Origin: Caballeronia sp. Lep1P3 | Lineage (GTDB): Bacteria > Pseudomonadota > Gammaproteobacteria > Burkholderiales > Burkholderiaceae | Length of the DNA stretch: 64,000 bases | NCBI RefSeq assembly: GCF_022879595.1 | Contig: NZ_CP084265.1 | Span: 2,976,001 to 3,040,000 of the forward strand | Direction of reading: 5' to 3' | Part shown: positions 55,566-63,942 of the stretch, in pieces | Position numbering within the stretch: the stretch's first letter is position 1 | Layout of the letters: each line of letters opens with the position of its first letter | Translations under genes and position numbers: made by a program | Notes under the pieces: generated by a model | What the model saw: the letters and a program-made list of their open reading frames with translations, nothing else | What the model was told of the DNA's origin: nothing | Databases searched by the model: none

Positions 55566-56107
55566 CCGAAACGCATTCCCTGCCGGTGCCGCAGGCGCGC
55601 GCGTGGCAAGCGCTCAACGACACGGAGATCCTCAAAGCCTGCATCCCCGGCTGCGACAGCATCGAAGCCGATGGCGAAAATGCCTATGCCGTCGGGATGA
55701 CTGCCGCCGTCGGCCCGGTCAAGGCACGCTTCAAGGGACGCATGGAACTCACCGAGATCGACGCGCCGCACACGTACACGATCGTCTTCGAAGGACAAGG
55801 CGGCGCGGCCGGCTTCAGCAAGGGCAGCGCGAAAGTGAATCTCGAACCGGGCGAAAACGCGGAGACGACCACGCTCACGTACAGCGCGCACGCGCAGGTC
55901 GGCGGCAAGCTCGCGCAGATCGGCTCGCGGCTCGTGGATGGCGCAGCGCGTAAGATTGCAGGTGAGTTTTTCAAGCGATTCAGCGCGCGGCTGCAAGGCG
56001 GCGACGAATCGCAGCCAGCGCAGAACGTCGCCGCGGACGAAGAAACCGGCGGCGAGAAGGAAGAGAAAGGGAAGAAATCATGGACAGCGTGGATCTCGAA
56101 GTCCTGA
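55556..56107 (+). CDS. CoxG-family protein (SRPBCC fold)
   Basis: 183 residues from ATG 55556, with TGGAGGAC upstream. Residues 1-150 are the CoxG/SRPBCC domain (ILKACIPGCDSIEADGENAY; GPVKARFKGRMELTEI). The last 30 residues are charged (EETGGEKEEKGKK) and end in a Trp-containing peptide. CoxG proteins are thought to bind or anchor the hydroxylase at the membrane. It overlaps the next gene by 28 bases, an unusually long overlap. Confidence 0.9.
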   Translation: MELTETHSLPVPQARAWQALNDTEILKACIPGCDSIEADGENAYAVGMTAAVGPVKARFKGRMELTEIDAPHTYTIVFEGQGGAAGFSKGSAKVNLEPGENAETTTLTYSAHAQVGGKLAQIGSRLVDGAARKIAGEFFKRFSARLQGGDESQPAQNVAADEETGGEKEEKGKKSWTAWISKS

Positions 56108-57099
56108 AACACAGCGCGCAATGGCTCGAAGAGGGCAAGCGCGTGCTGCTCGTCACGGTGGTGAAGACGTGGGGCTCGTCGCCGCGGCCCGAAGGCGCGA
56201 TGCTCGCGGTGCGCGAAGACGGTCACGTCGTCGGGTCCGTGTCGGGCGGCTGCATCGAGGACGATCTGATCGACCGCGTGCGTCAGCGGGGCATCGAGCA
56301 GACGAAGCCGGAAGCGGTGAAGTACGGCATCAGCGCGGAAGAAGCGCATCGCTTCGGCTTGCCGTGCGGTGGCACCATTCAGCTCGTGCTGGAGCCGCTC
56401 ACGCGCGAGAGCGGCATCGCGCAACTGTGCGCGGCGGTCGAAGGCGGGCGGCTCGTCGCGCGCACGCTCGACATGGCGACGGGCGCCGCGCATCTCGAAC
56501 CCGCGCAGGCGACAGACGGCGTGCTCTTCGACGATGCTCGGCTCTTGACCATTCACGGTCCGCGTTACCGGATGCTCGTGATCGGCGCGGGGCAGTTGTC
56601 GCGTTACCTGTGCAGCATCGCGGTCGGGCTGGACTATCAGGTGACGGTCTGCGACCCGCGCGAAGAGTACACGGACGAGTGGGACGTGCCCGGCACGACC
56701 CTCGTCCGCACGATGCCCGACGACACCGTGATGGACATGAAGCTCGACGAGCGTTGCGCGGTCATCGCGCTCACGCACGATCCGAAACTCGACGATCTCG
56801 CGTTGATGGAAGCGCTGAAGACGCCCGCGTTCTACGTCGGCGCGCTCGGTTCGCGCCGCAATAACGCGGCGCGGCGCGAGCGTCTCAAGGAATTCGATCT
56901 GACCGACGCGGAACTCGCGCGGCTGCACGGACCGGTCGGCATCTACATCGGCAGCCGGACGCCGCCGGAGATCGCGGTATCGATTCTCGCGGAAGTGACG
57001 GCGGCCAAGAACGGCGTGTCGCTGCCTGAACTGCTGCAAGTGGAAGGCGCGAAGGCGGCGCGCGAAGTGGCGGGCAGAGCCGAAGTCTGCGGCGTTTGA
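56080..57099 (+). CDS. XdhC/CoxF-family molybdenum-cofactor maturation factor
   Basis: 339 residues. An N-terminal XdhC domain (VVKTWGSSPRPEGAML; GSVSGGCIEDDL; LPCGGTIQLVLEPL) is followed by a Rossmann domain (RMLVIGAGQLSRYL; YVGALGSRRNNAARRERL; IYIGSRTPPEIAVSILAEV). XdhC-type proteins carry the molybdenum cofactor and allow its sulfuration before insertion. Last gene of the operon; complete XdhC architecture suggests the enzyme is active. Confidence 0.93.
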   Translation: MDSVDLEVLKHSAQWLEEGKRVLLVTVVKTWGSSPRPEGAMLAVREDGHVVGSVSGGCIEDDLIDRVRQRGIEQTKPEAVKYGISAEEAHRFGLPCGGTIQLVLEPLTRESGIAQLCAAVEGGRLVARTLDMATGAAHLEPAQATDGVLFDDARLLTIHGPRYRMLVIGAGQLSRYLCSIAVGLDYQVTVCDPREEYTDEWDVPGTTLVRTMPDDTVMDMKLDERCAVIALTHDPKLDDLALMEALKTPAFYVGALGSRRNNAARRERLKEFDLTDAELARLHGPVGIYIGSRTPPEIAVSILAEVTAAKNGVSLPELLQVEGAKAAREVAGRAEVCGV

Positions 57100-57132
57100 T
57101 CGCCGCGCGCCGGGAGGAAGGCGTCGGGCCAT

Positions 57133-57152
57133 ATAATAATCGTTCTCATTTG
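57133..57152 (+). promoter_or_regulatory. Fur-box-like site before the first PepSY gene
   Basis: ATAATAATCGTTCTCATTTG resembles the 19-base Fur box in its ATAAT and TCATT halves. Its reverse complement shares CAAATGAGAA with the site at 59237-59257 upstream of the other PepSY gene. It lies 58 bases before the start codon at 57211. Confidence 0.65.
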
Positions 57153-57210
57153 CGCGGCTATCCTCTGGTTCGCGCAAGCCGCCCTTCCACTCCGAACGCA
57201 GCCTCACCGA

Positions 57211-58413
57211 ATGACCGGCAAATTCCTGACCGGCGAGACCGGTCGCACCGATGCGCCGAACGCGTCGAACGCCCATCGCCAAAATCGCCGTTCGAGCCAG
57301 CGTGCGCTGCGCGCGTGGTCCGTCGCGCATCGCTGGACGAGTCTCGTCTGCACGGCGTTCATGCTGCTGCTCTGTCTGGCCGGCTTGCCGCTCGTCTTCG
57401 GCCACGAACTCGATCTTCTGACCGGCGACGCCATCGAAGCGCCGGAACTGCCGGCATCGCAAGCGGATGCCCGCGCACGCTATGACGCTGTGCTGCGCGC
57501 CGCGCTCGACGCGCATCCGGGCCACGTCGCGCAATACATGATCTGGGAGCCGGACGCGCCGCTGCTGCCTGTCGTCGTGACCGCGCCGCGCGCCGACACG
57601 CCGCCCGACGATACGTCGAGCACGACCGTCGATGCGCGCACCGCGAAGCCGCTCGGCACGCCGCCGGGCAAGGGATCGCTCAAGTTCGTGCTGCTGAAGC
57701 TGCACGTCGACATGTTCGCGGGACTCTTCGGCAAGCTCTTTCTCGGCGCGATGGGCGTGGTGTTTCTCGCGGCCATCGTGTCGGGCGTCGTCGTGTATCT
57801 GCCGTTCTGGCGCAAGGTCGGGCTCGGGCGCGTCCGGTTCAGCAAAAAGCGGCGCATCGTGTGGCTCGACTGGCATAACGCCATCGGCATGTTGACGCTC
57901 GCATGGGCGCTGCTCGTCGGCGCGACAGGTTCGATCAACACACTCGCCGATCTCATGCTCGACGCGTGGCGCAACGATCAGCTCGCGCAGATGCTCGCGC
58001 CGTATCGCGGACAGCCGGCGCTGGCGGCGCGTGCATCCGTCGACGATGCGGTGAACGTCGCGCGCGGCGTCGCGCCGGGGATAATTCCGTCGTTCGTCGC
58101 CTTCCCCGGCACGCGCTTCAGCAGCCCGCATCACTATGCGGTATGGATGCGCGGCGACGGCATTCTGACGACGCGCATCCTGCGGCCGGTGCTCGTCGAC
58201 GCCCGCACCGGCGCGCTCACGGACTCGCGCGAATTGCCGTGGTATCTGAAGGTGCTGCTGGGTTCGCAGCCGCTGCATTTCGGCGACTTCGGCGGCATGC
58301 CGCTCAAGCTCTTCTGGGCCGCGTTCGATGTGCTGACGGTTGTCGTGCTGGGGAGCGGGTTGTATCTGTGGGCGACGCGGCATAATGCGCGCAAGGGCGG
58401 GCGGGCCGGCTGA
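57211..58413 (+). CDS. PepSY-associated TM protein, probably iron-regulated
   Basis: 400 residues. A polar 35-residue N-terminus leads to a first membrane helix (LVCTAFMLLLCLAGLPLVFG), a periplasmic PepSY-like loop, three more helices (GLFGKLFLGAMGVVFLAAIVSG; IGMLTLAWALLVGATGS; LTVVVLGSGLYLWATRHN) and conserved HRW, LHVDM and DWHN histidines. This pattern is the PepSY_TM family often found with siderophore uptake, some acting as ferric-siderophore reductases. A Fur-like site upstream supports iron control. Role inferred. Confidence 0.85.
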   Translation: MTGKFLTGETGRTDAPNASNAHRQNRRSSQRALRAWSVAHRWTSLVCTAFMLLLCLAGLPLVFGHELDLLTGDAIEAPELPASQADARARYDAVLRAALDAHPGHVAQYMIWEPDAPLLPVVVTAPRADTPPDDTSSTTVDARTAKPLGTPPGKGSLKFVLLKLHVDMFAGLFGKLFLGAMGVVFLAAIVSGVVVYLPFWRKVGLGRVRFSKKRRIVWLDWHNAIGMLTLAWALLVGATGSINTLADLMLDAWRNDQLAQMLAPYRGQPALAARASVDDAVNVARGVAPGIIPSFVAFPGTRFSSPHHYAVWMRGDGILTTRILRPVLVDARTGALTDSRELPWYLKVLLGSQPLHFGDFGGMPLKLFWAAFDVLTVVVLGSGLYLWATRHNARKGGRAG

Positions 58414-58432
58414 GAGGCGCGGCCCGCGCGGT

Positions 58433-59155
58433 TCACATCAATCCGCAAACAATCATCGCAACGAGCGACACGGTCACGATCGCCGCCCCGACCGTGCGGC
58501 GCTTATTCAACTCCGTCCACAGCAGCACGCCCGTCAGCGAAAGCAAAATCAGGCTGCCCGCGAGTGTATCGATCAGCAGCACCCAGCCCACGCTCAGTCC
58601 GACGCCCTTGTGCAGGTTCGTCATCATCGCGAGGAACGTGTTTTCGGTGCGTTTCACCGACACGAAGTTGTTGCCCACCCAGTATTCCGCCATCACGCTG
58701 CCGCCCGGCGATGCGACCATCACCGACCATTGCTCGGGCTGCATCGTGCTCTTGTCGCCCCAGCCGACGGGATGCGCCGGCTCGCGGCGCGTGCGGCCGA
58801 GGTTGCCGTCCACCTTCAGTTCCTTCTTGAGCCATACGCCCATGTCGCGCGGCGATTTGAAGCCGCCAGCCGGCAACGCGAGCTGCATTTGCGAGACCTG
58901 CGGCTCGCCCGTCGATACGCGCAGCGGCGGCGCGCGATGATTGAGCAGAAAGCCCGTCACGCCGAAAAGCAGCCCCAGCAACGCGCCCCACAAGCCGACC
59001 CAGCCATGAACCTTGCGCAGCCATTTGAGGAACGTCGAGCGGCGCGAGCGGTTCTTGCGCACGATCTGCTCGGCGTCGTCGATCAGGCGTCCATGCGGAC
59101 GGTATTGCGCAGAGCCGCTCGTCGGCTGCGGTTTGAAGGTGTCGGGCGCGTTCAA
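58433..59155 (-). CDS. Second PepSY-associated TM protein, TTG start
   Basis: 240 residues from a TTG at 59155, chosen because GGAGAGACGC lies directly upstream and no ATG or GTG is better placed; a longer frame reaches 59239 but would run into the Fur-like site. One helix (VGLWGALLGLLFGVTGFLLN) follows the conserved KVHGW, a periplasmic loop contains the PepSY-like segment, and two to three more helices end the protein (NLHKGVGLSVGWVLLIDTLAG; LILLSLTGVLLW). It is convergent with the first PepSY gene, 19 bases apart, and likely shares its iron-related function. Confidence 0.8.
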   Translation of the reverse strand: MNAPDTFKPQPTSGSAQYRPHGRLIDDAEQIVRKNRSRRSTFLKWLRKVHGWVGLWGALLGLLFGVTGFLLNHRAPPLRVSTGEPQVSQMQLALPAGGFKSPRDMGVWLKKELKVDGNLGRTRREPAHPVGWGDKSTMQPEQWSVMVASPGGSVMAEYWVGNNFVSVKRTENTFLAMMTNLHKGVGLSVGWVLLIDTLAGSLILLSLTGVLLWTELNKRRTVGAAIVTVSLVAMIVCGLM

Positions 59156-59236
59156 GCGTCTCTCCGGGATCGGAACGGTTCGTGGGCACAGCCACGCTCC
59201 AACCGAATCGCAGATACGACTCGCGGTCAGCGCGGG

Positions 59237-59257
59237 CAAATGAGAATCGTTATCATT
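59237..59257 (-). promoter_or_regulatory. Fur-box-like site before the second PepSY gene
   Basis: AAATGAGAATCGTTATCATT (59238-59257 on the plus strand) matches well the GATAATGATAATCATTATC Fur consensus, with GAGAAT and ATCATT halves. It sits about 80 bases upstream of the TTG start of the minus-strand PepSY gene. Confidence 0.75.
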
Positions 59258-59323
59258 GCACGGCTGCCCGCGAGAGACAATGCTTTACGATCGCCCGACA
59301 ACGCGCTTCGTTAACAGAAAATT

Positions 59324-60364
59324 TCAGACGGGCCAGAGCGGGCCTTCCTGCATCGCGCCGACTTGCTCGCGCAATTCGAGGATGCGTTCTTCCCAATAGC
59401 GCTGCGTGTTGAACCACGGAAAGGCTGCCGGAAACGCCGGATCGTTCCAGCGGCGCGCGAGCCACGCGGAATAGTGAATCAAGCGCAGCGTGCGCAGCGC
59501 TTCGATCAAATGCAGTTCGCGTTCGTCGAAGTCGCAGAAATCCTCGTAGCCGGCAAGCAAATCCCCGAGCGCGCGCGCCGCCTCCGCGCGCCCGCCCGGC
59601 AGCAGCAGCCACAAGTCCTGAATGGCGGGTCCCATGCGGCTGTCGTCGAAATCGACGAAATGCGGACCCGCGTCCGTCCACAAGACGTTGCTTGGATGAC
59701 AGTCGCCGTGCATGCGCAGGCGGCGCACATCGCCGGCACGCTCGAAACAGTGCGCGACACCTTCGAGCGCCATCGACACGACGCGCTCATAGGCCTCGCG
59801 CACGTCGTCGGGAAGAAAGCGATGCGTCAGCAGAAAATCGCGCGGTTCGTAGCCGAACGTTTCGATATCGAGCGTCGGGCGCTCGCGATACGGCTCGATT
59901 GCGCCGACCGCGTGAATACGCCCGATGAAGCGCCCGAGCCATTCCAGCGTCTCGCGGTTGTCGAGGTCGGGTGCGCGTCCGCCGCGGCGCTCGAAGACCG
60001 AGAAGCGGAAGCCGTCGAACTCGTGCAGCGTCGCGCCTTCGAACACGCGCGCCGGGACGGCCGGAATCTCGCGCGCGGCCAGCGTCGCGACGAAAGCATG
60101 TTCTTCGAGGATCGCTTCGTTGGACCAGCGCGCCGGCCGGTAGAACTTCGCGATGACCGGCGGCCCGTCCTCGACGCCCACCTGATACACGCGGTTCTCG
60201 TAACTGTTGAGCGGCAGCAGGCGGCCATCGGTGCGCGCGCCGGCAGGCAGCAGCACGCGGTCCACCGCGTCGAGCACGCGCTCGGGCGTGAGGCCGGCGA
60301 AGGGCGGCGGCGAGGCGTCAGGCGCGGCTGACGCGTCGGCGGAATCGGGATGATGTGAGTTCAT
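59324..60364 (-). CDS. srkA: Stress-response serine/threonine kinase SrkA (YihE/RdoA)
   Basis: 346 residues. APH-like kinase fold: LNSYENRVYQVGVEDG and VIAKFYRPARW in the N-lobe (Lys binding ATP), catalytic loop RMHGDCHPSNVLW and metal-binding FVDFDDSRMGPAIQDLW. SrkA counters stress-induced death in E. coli and is often linked with dsbA there; that link is not seen here. The first 25 residues are a Pro/Ala/Asp-rich extension. Confidence 0.92.
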   Translation of the reverse strand: MNSHHPDSADASAAPDASPPPFAGLTPERVLDAVDRVLLPAGARTDGRLLPLNSYENRVYQVGVEDGPPVIAKFYRPARWSNEAILEEHAFVATLAAREIPAVPARVFEGATLHEFDGFRFSVFERRGGRAPDLDNRETLEWLGRFIGRIHAVGAIEPYRERPTLDIETFGYEPRDFLLTHRFLPDDVREAYERVVSMALEGVAHCFERAGDVRRLRMHGDCHPSNVLWTDAGPHFVDFDDSRMGPAIQDLWLLLPGGRAEAARALGDLLAGYEDFCDFDERELHLIEALRTLRLIHYSAWLARRWNDPAFPAAFPWFNTQRYWEERILELREQVGAMQEGPLWPV

Positions 60365-60404
60365 TCCGCCATTGTGCCGCGCCGTTGGCCTACCGGCACG
60401 CGGC

Positions 60405-60617
60405 TCAGTGAACGACCGAATTCGCCGGGCGCACGACGTCGCCCGTATCGATCAGGTCTTCGAGAAAGAACGGCTCCGTGTTGAGCAGCTTGGTGACGCC
60501 CGGCTCGCCGGCGTACCACGCGACCATGGCCATGTCGCCGAGAATGCGCATGACGATGCCGCGCGCGCCCTGAGGCACGGCAATATGCACGGAACGGACA
60601 ATCGAACCGATTTGCAT
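60405..60617 (-). CDS. Small protein of unknown function
   Basis: 70 residues from ATG 60617, which has GGGGATC upstream (an earlier in-frame start at 60707 has none). Sequence is strand-rich and hydrophobic in the middle (IVMRILGDMAMVAWYAG) with an acidic C-terminus. No known domain, signal or clear membrane helix. It lies 40 bases before srkA on the same strand and may be co-transcribed with it. Confidence 0.7.
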   Translation of the reverse strand: MQIGSIVRSVHIAVPQGARGIVMRILGDMAMVAWYAGEPGVTKLLNTEPFFLEDLIDTGDVVRPANSVVH

Positions 60618-60941
60618 GATGATCCCCGTTTCGATGCCGGCTAATGATGAAACGCCGGTCAAGTGTTGCACCAGCACAGGCTTTTTGACGGCTCGTGCAC
60701 CCGACAATCGCCGCGTTTTATTGCGGCAAGCGCGACAAGCGCGGCTTTCATGAACGATTGTGCTCCCACTTTAGCGTATGCCGACGCGCAAGCGCGATGC
60801 CCGTCGGCGGCTTTGTTGCCCTCGACACACGCTCGCGGGTAATTCTGTCCGGCGGCACGGCGAATGCGTCGCCCTATCGGGCGAAACCCTGAGGATCGGC
60901 GTATCGTCGTGGGTTTCGCATGTTAAGCGGGGACTTCATTC
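60618..60941. other. Divergent gap before the MFS transporter
   Basis: 324 bases without a gene. It must hold promoters for the small minus-strand gene and for the MFS gene. I could not assign convincing -35/-10 pairs or an operator. A GGGGA ribosome site lies 9 bases before the GTG at 60942. Confidence 0.35.
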
Positions 60942-62222
60942 GTGAACGCATCACCGGCGCCGCAGCGCCCGGATCACCGTGACGACGAGGACGCGCCCGC
61001 CGCGCTCGCCGATTCCTATCTCGAACGCGGCTCTCGCGCGTACTGGCGCGCGTCGCTGGCGCTGCTGTTTGCGGGCTACGCCACGTTCTCGCTGCTCTAC
61101 TGCGTGCAGCCGCTGCTTCCCGAATTCACGAAAACGTTCGGCGTCGCGCCGGCGGTCAGCGCGCTCGCGGTGTCGGTGAGCACGGCGGCGCTCGCGGTCG
61201 CCATTTTCATCGCCGGATTCGCGTCCGAAAGCTGGAGCCGCCATCGGCTGATGACGCTTTCGCTGCTTGTCTCGTCGGTCCTCACGGTGATCGCCGCCGT
61301 GCTTCCGAACTGGCACGCGCTGCTCATCGTGCGCGCGCTCGAAGGCTTCGCGCTCGGCGGCGTGCCGGCCGTCGCGATGGCGTATCTCGCGGAGGAAGTG
61401 CATCCCGAAGGGCTCGGACTGGCGATGGGCCTTTACGTCGGCGGGACGGCTATCGGCGGGATGGCGGGGCGCGTCATCAGCGGCATACTCGCGGATTTCT
61501 TCGGCTGGCGCGTGGCGATCGGCGGAATCGGCGTGCTCGGGCTCGTCGCGACGTTCGCGTTCCGCTCGCTGCTGCCGCCTTCGCGACGCTTCAAACCACG
61601 GCGCGGCGTCGGGTTTCAGCATCATCGGCGCTCGCTTGCCGGGCATCTGCGGCATCGCGGGTTGCCGTTTCTCTTTCTGACCGGCTTCGTGCTGATGGGC
61701 AGCTTCGTCACGCTTTACAACTACGTCGGCTACCGGCTGCTGGGCGCGCCGTTTCGCCTCAACCAGACGCAGATCGGCGCGATCTTCACCGTTTATCTGA
61801 CGGGCGTGGTCGCGTCGCCGTGGTCCGGCAAGATGGCCGACGCGTTCGGGCGCGGCCGCGTGCTGATCGCGAGCGTGCTCCTGATGATCGCCGGCATCGC
61901 GCTGACGCTTTCGATGTCGCTGCCGGTCATCATCGGCGGCATCGCGTGCCTGACCTTCGGCTTCTTCGCGGGGCATTCGGTGGCGAGCGGCTGGGTCGGA
62001 CGGCTCGCGACGCAAGCCAAGGGACAGGCGGCGGCACTGTATTTGCTCGCGTACTACCTGGGTTCGAGTCTCATCGGGTCGTATGGCGGGCACTTCTGGA
62101 CCGCGTTCGGCTGGCCGGGCGTGGCGGGCCTGATCGCGGCGCTGCTCGTCGTCGGCGTCGCGGCGGCTGTCTATCTCAATGGCCGCGAGCGGGCGCTGTT
62201 GCGTCAGACGAAAGCTCGATGA
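60942..62222 (+). CDS. MFS transporter (YnfM-like efflux family)
   Basis: 426 residues from GTG 60942, with GGGGA upstream. Twelve membrane helices begin near residue 33; the MFS motif after helix 2 is ESWSRHRLMTLSLL and helix 5 carries GGTAIGGMAGRVISG. The central loop is basic and His-rich (RRFKPRRGVGFQHHRRSL). The sequence resembles the YnfM/AraJ-type drug or sugar efflux branch. Substrate unknown; no regulator is adjacent. Confidence 0.87.
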   Translation: MNASPAPQRPDHRDDEDAPAALADSYLERGSRAYWRASLALLFAGYATFSLLYCVQPLLPEFTKTFGVAPAVSALAVSVSTAALAVAIFIAGFASESWSRHRLMTLSLLVSSVLTVIAAVLPNWHALLIVRALEGFALGGVPAVAMAYLAEEVHPEGLGLAMGLYVGGTAIGGMAGRVISGILADFFGWRVAIGGIGVLGLVATFAFRSLLPPSRRFKPRRGVGFQHHRRSLAGHLRHRGLPFLFLTGFVLMGSFVTLYNYVGYRLLGAPFRLNQTQIGAIFTVYLTGVVASPWSGKMADAFGRGRVLIASVLLMIAGIALTLSMSLPVIIGGIACLTFGFFAGHSVASGWVGRLATQAKGQAAALYLLAYYLGSSLIGSYGGHFWTAFGWPGVAGLIAALLVVGVAAAVYLNGRERALLRQTKAR

Positions 62223-62432
62223 AATCAGACGAAACTAAGGGTTTTACAGGACACGCTTAATAAAACGCCGCGCGAAGCCTTTTGCCGCAAGGCCTCGCGC
62301 CCGGCCGACCGCCGCGCCACGACGCGACGGCGCAACACGCTTTGCCTCGCGGCCTATACTCGGAATCGTCGATGCGCGCGAAAAGCACCGACGCGTTTCG
62401 GGCAATAAGAGCAGCACGATGGGAGACGCACC
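62223..62432 (+). promoter_or_regulatory. Gap between MFS gene and small membrane protein
   Basis: 210 bases. CGCGAAGCCTT pairs with AAGGCCTCGCG (62271-62298) as an imperfect hairpin with no T run, a possible weak 3' structure for the MFS mRNA. TATACT at 62355-62360 is a possible -10 box for the next gene. Confidence 0.4.
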
Positions 62433-62615
62433 ATGACGTATTTCACGATCGGCGACTTCATTCTTGTCATCCCGATGGCGCTTGCGGGCGCGCTGTTTCT
62501 CGGGGCCATTCCGTGCGCCACGCACTTCCGGAACAACGTGCTGAGAGCCTTCGGCGCGCTGGTCGGCGTGCTCGTCGCGTTTCTGCTCGTGGAGGGATTG
62601 CCCGCGCTGATATGA
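62433..62615 (+). CDS. Small two-helix membrane protein of unknown function
   Basis: 60 residues from ATG 62433, with GGGAGACG upstream. Two hydrophobic helices (FILVIPMALAGALFLGAIP and AFGALVGVLVAFLLVEGLPAL) are separated by a short polar loop CATHFRNNVLR. A strong ribosome site and a nearby TATACT box argue that it is a real gene. No family recognised. Confidence 0.72.
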   Translation: MTYFTIGDFILVIPMALAGALFLGAIPCATHFRNNVLRAFGALVGVLVAFLLVEGLPALI

Positions 62616-62657
62616 CGACGCGCGGCCTTCGCCGCGCGCCGCCGCTGCGCCCGCTGC

Positions 62658-63362
62658 TTACAGGTGCTCGCCGAGGAACGTCAGCGTGCGCCCGTGCGCG
62701 AGCGCCGACGCGCCGCTGTTATACGACGCGCGGTCGCCGCAGTTGAAGCCGTGGTCAGCGTTCGGATAGACGTAAAGTTCGGCGTCCTTGCGGCCCGCAA
62801 AACGCTGGCGCACCGCGTCGACGGCGCCGGCGGGAATGTGGGCGTCGAGTTCGCCGTAGTGGAACTGGATCGGCGCTTTCACCTGATCGGCCTTGTCCAG
62901 CTGATTCTGAATGCCGCCGCCGTAGTACGCCACGGCGACATCCACCGTGCCTTGCGCCGCCGCGAGGTACGCGAGGCGCCCGCCGAAGCAATAGCCGATG
63001 GCCGCGACGTTTCCGCTCACTTCCGGCAGCGCGCGAAGCGCCTGCGCCGCCGCGCCGACATCCGCAACGGCTGCATCCACATTGGTCTTCTGGAGCAGTT
63101 CCATCGCTTTTTCGCGATCCGCGCCTTCGTAGCCGAGTTCGACGCGCGGCTGCGTGCGCCAGAAAACATCGGGCGCCAGCGCGACGTAGCCATCGGCCGC
63201 GTATTGGTCAGCGACGCTGCGAATGTGCGCGTTCACGCCGAAAATCTCCTGCAGGATGATGACGGCGGGACCCGTCCCCGCCTTGGGCAGCGCGAGATAG
63301 CCCTGAAAGCTGCCGCCATCGGCGGGAATGTCGATCCATCGGGAAGTCACGGTAACGGTCAC
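62658..63362 (-). CDS. Dienelactone hydrolase family protein
   Basis: 234 residues from a GTG at 63362, chosen for AAGGAG 7 bases upstream; a longer frame to 63470 lacks support. The triad is Cys in AIGYCFGGRLAYL, Asp in YGELDAHIP and His in NADHGFNCGDRASYN. Family members hydrolyse dienelactones in chloroaromatic breakdown, but many, like this isolated gene, act on unknown esters or lactones. It is convergent with the small membrane protein. Confidence 0.92.
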   Translation of the reverse strand: MTVTVTSRWIDIPADGGSFQGYLALPKAGTGPAVIILQEIFGVNAHIRSVADQYAADGYVALAPDVFWRTQPRVELGYEGADREKAMELLQKTNVDAAVADVGAAAQALRALPEVSGNVAAIGYCFGGRLAYLAAAQGTVDVAVAYYGGGIQNQLDKADQVKAPIQFHYGELDAHIPAGAVDAVRQRFAGRKDAELYVYPNADHGFNCGDRASYNSGASALAHGRTLTFLGEHL

Positions 63363-63942
63363 GTCGATGCTCCTTGCTTGGTTGACTGATAGAACGAGAG
63401 GCGAGTGAGTTTGCCAGCTTTCCCTTTCAGTCGCCTGAGCGCGCCCGCTTCCCGGCGGGCGAGCAGGCACGCCGATTGACCGGCAGCCGATTTTTAGAGG
63501 CCTATGCCTAAAGGCAAGTGCAATTGAGCTTTAGAAACCGGCTAATGCGATTGAAGGCCGGCGATTATCGGCAGACGCGCGCGGAACCTGAACCGGGCGC
63601 GAACCGAACGCGAACCGCGGCCACTCCGATGCCGCCGAAACCCGCATCCACCGGGCGTCTTCGCGGAATCGTCATAGAAAACGCCACCACAAACGCGCGC
63701 GGTTCTCAACCCGTGGTTAATCGGTAGTCGCACCAGTATCTTAAAAAACTTCCCTAAATTAATTTGACAACCCTACACTTCTCGCGCGGTGCGGATGGCG
63801 GCTGCCACAAACAGCCGGCCGGAAGGACTTGCCAAGTGCGAAACGATGCATCCGGCGTGGTCGTCCACGGGACTGAGCGATCGTGATGAAGACGGGGCAC
63901 AGGGCGATTACGTTGTTTTTGGGACCGAAACTGGAGACTTAC
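63363..63942. other. 580-base gap before the last gene
   Basis: No gene is seen. The stretch becomes AT-rich around 63740-63780, where a TTGACA hexamer (63764-63769) lies upstream of the final gene, but no matching -10 at the right distance was found. GAACC-type short repeats occur near 63588-63615. The 5' part must hold the promoter of the dienelactone hydrolase gene. A ribosome site TGGAGAC lies 5 bases before ATG 63943. Confidence 0.4.

Noticed and set aside
55684..58383. 899-codon open frame on the minus strand across CoxG, XdhC and PepSY genes
   Set aside because: Low-complexity Arg/Ala/His composition and complete overlap with recognised plus-strand genes; a high-GC shadow.
63588..63615. 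Tandem GAACC-like repeats as an iteron or origin
   Set aside because: Copies are imperfect and irregularly spaced; no replication gene or DnaA boxes nearby.
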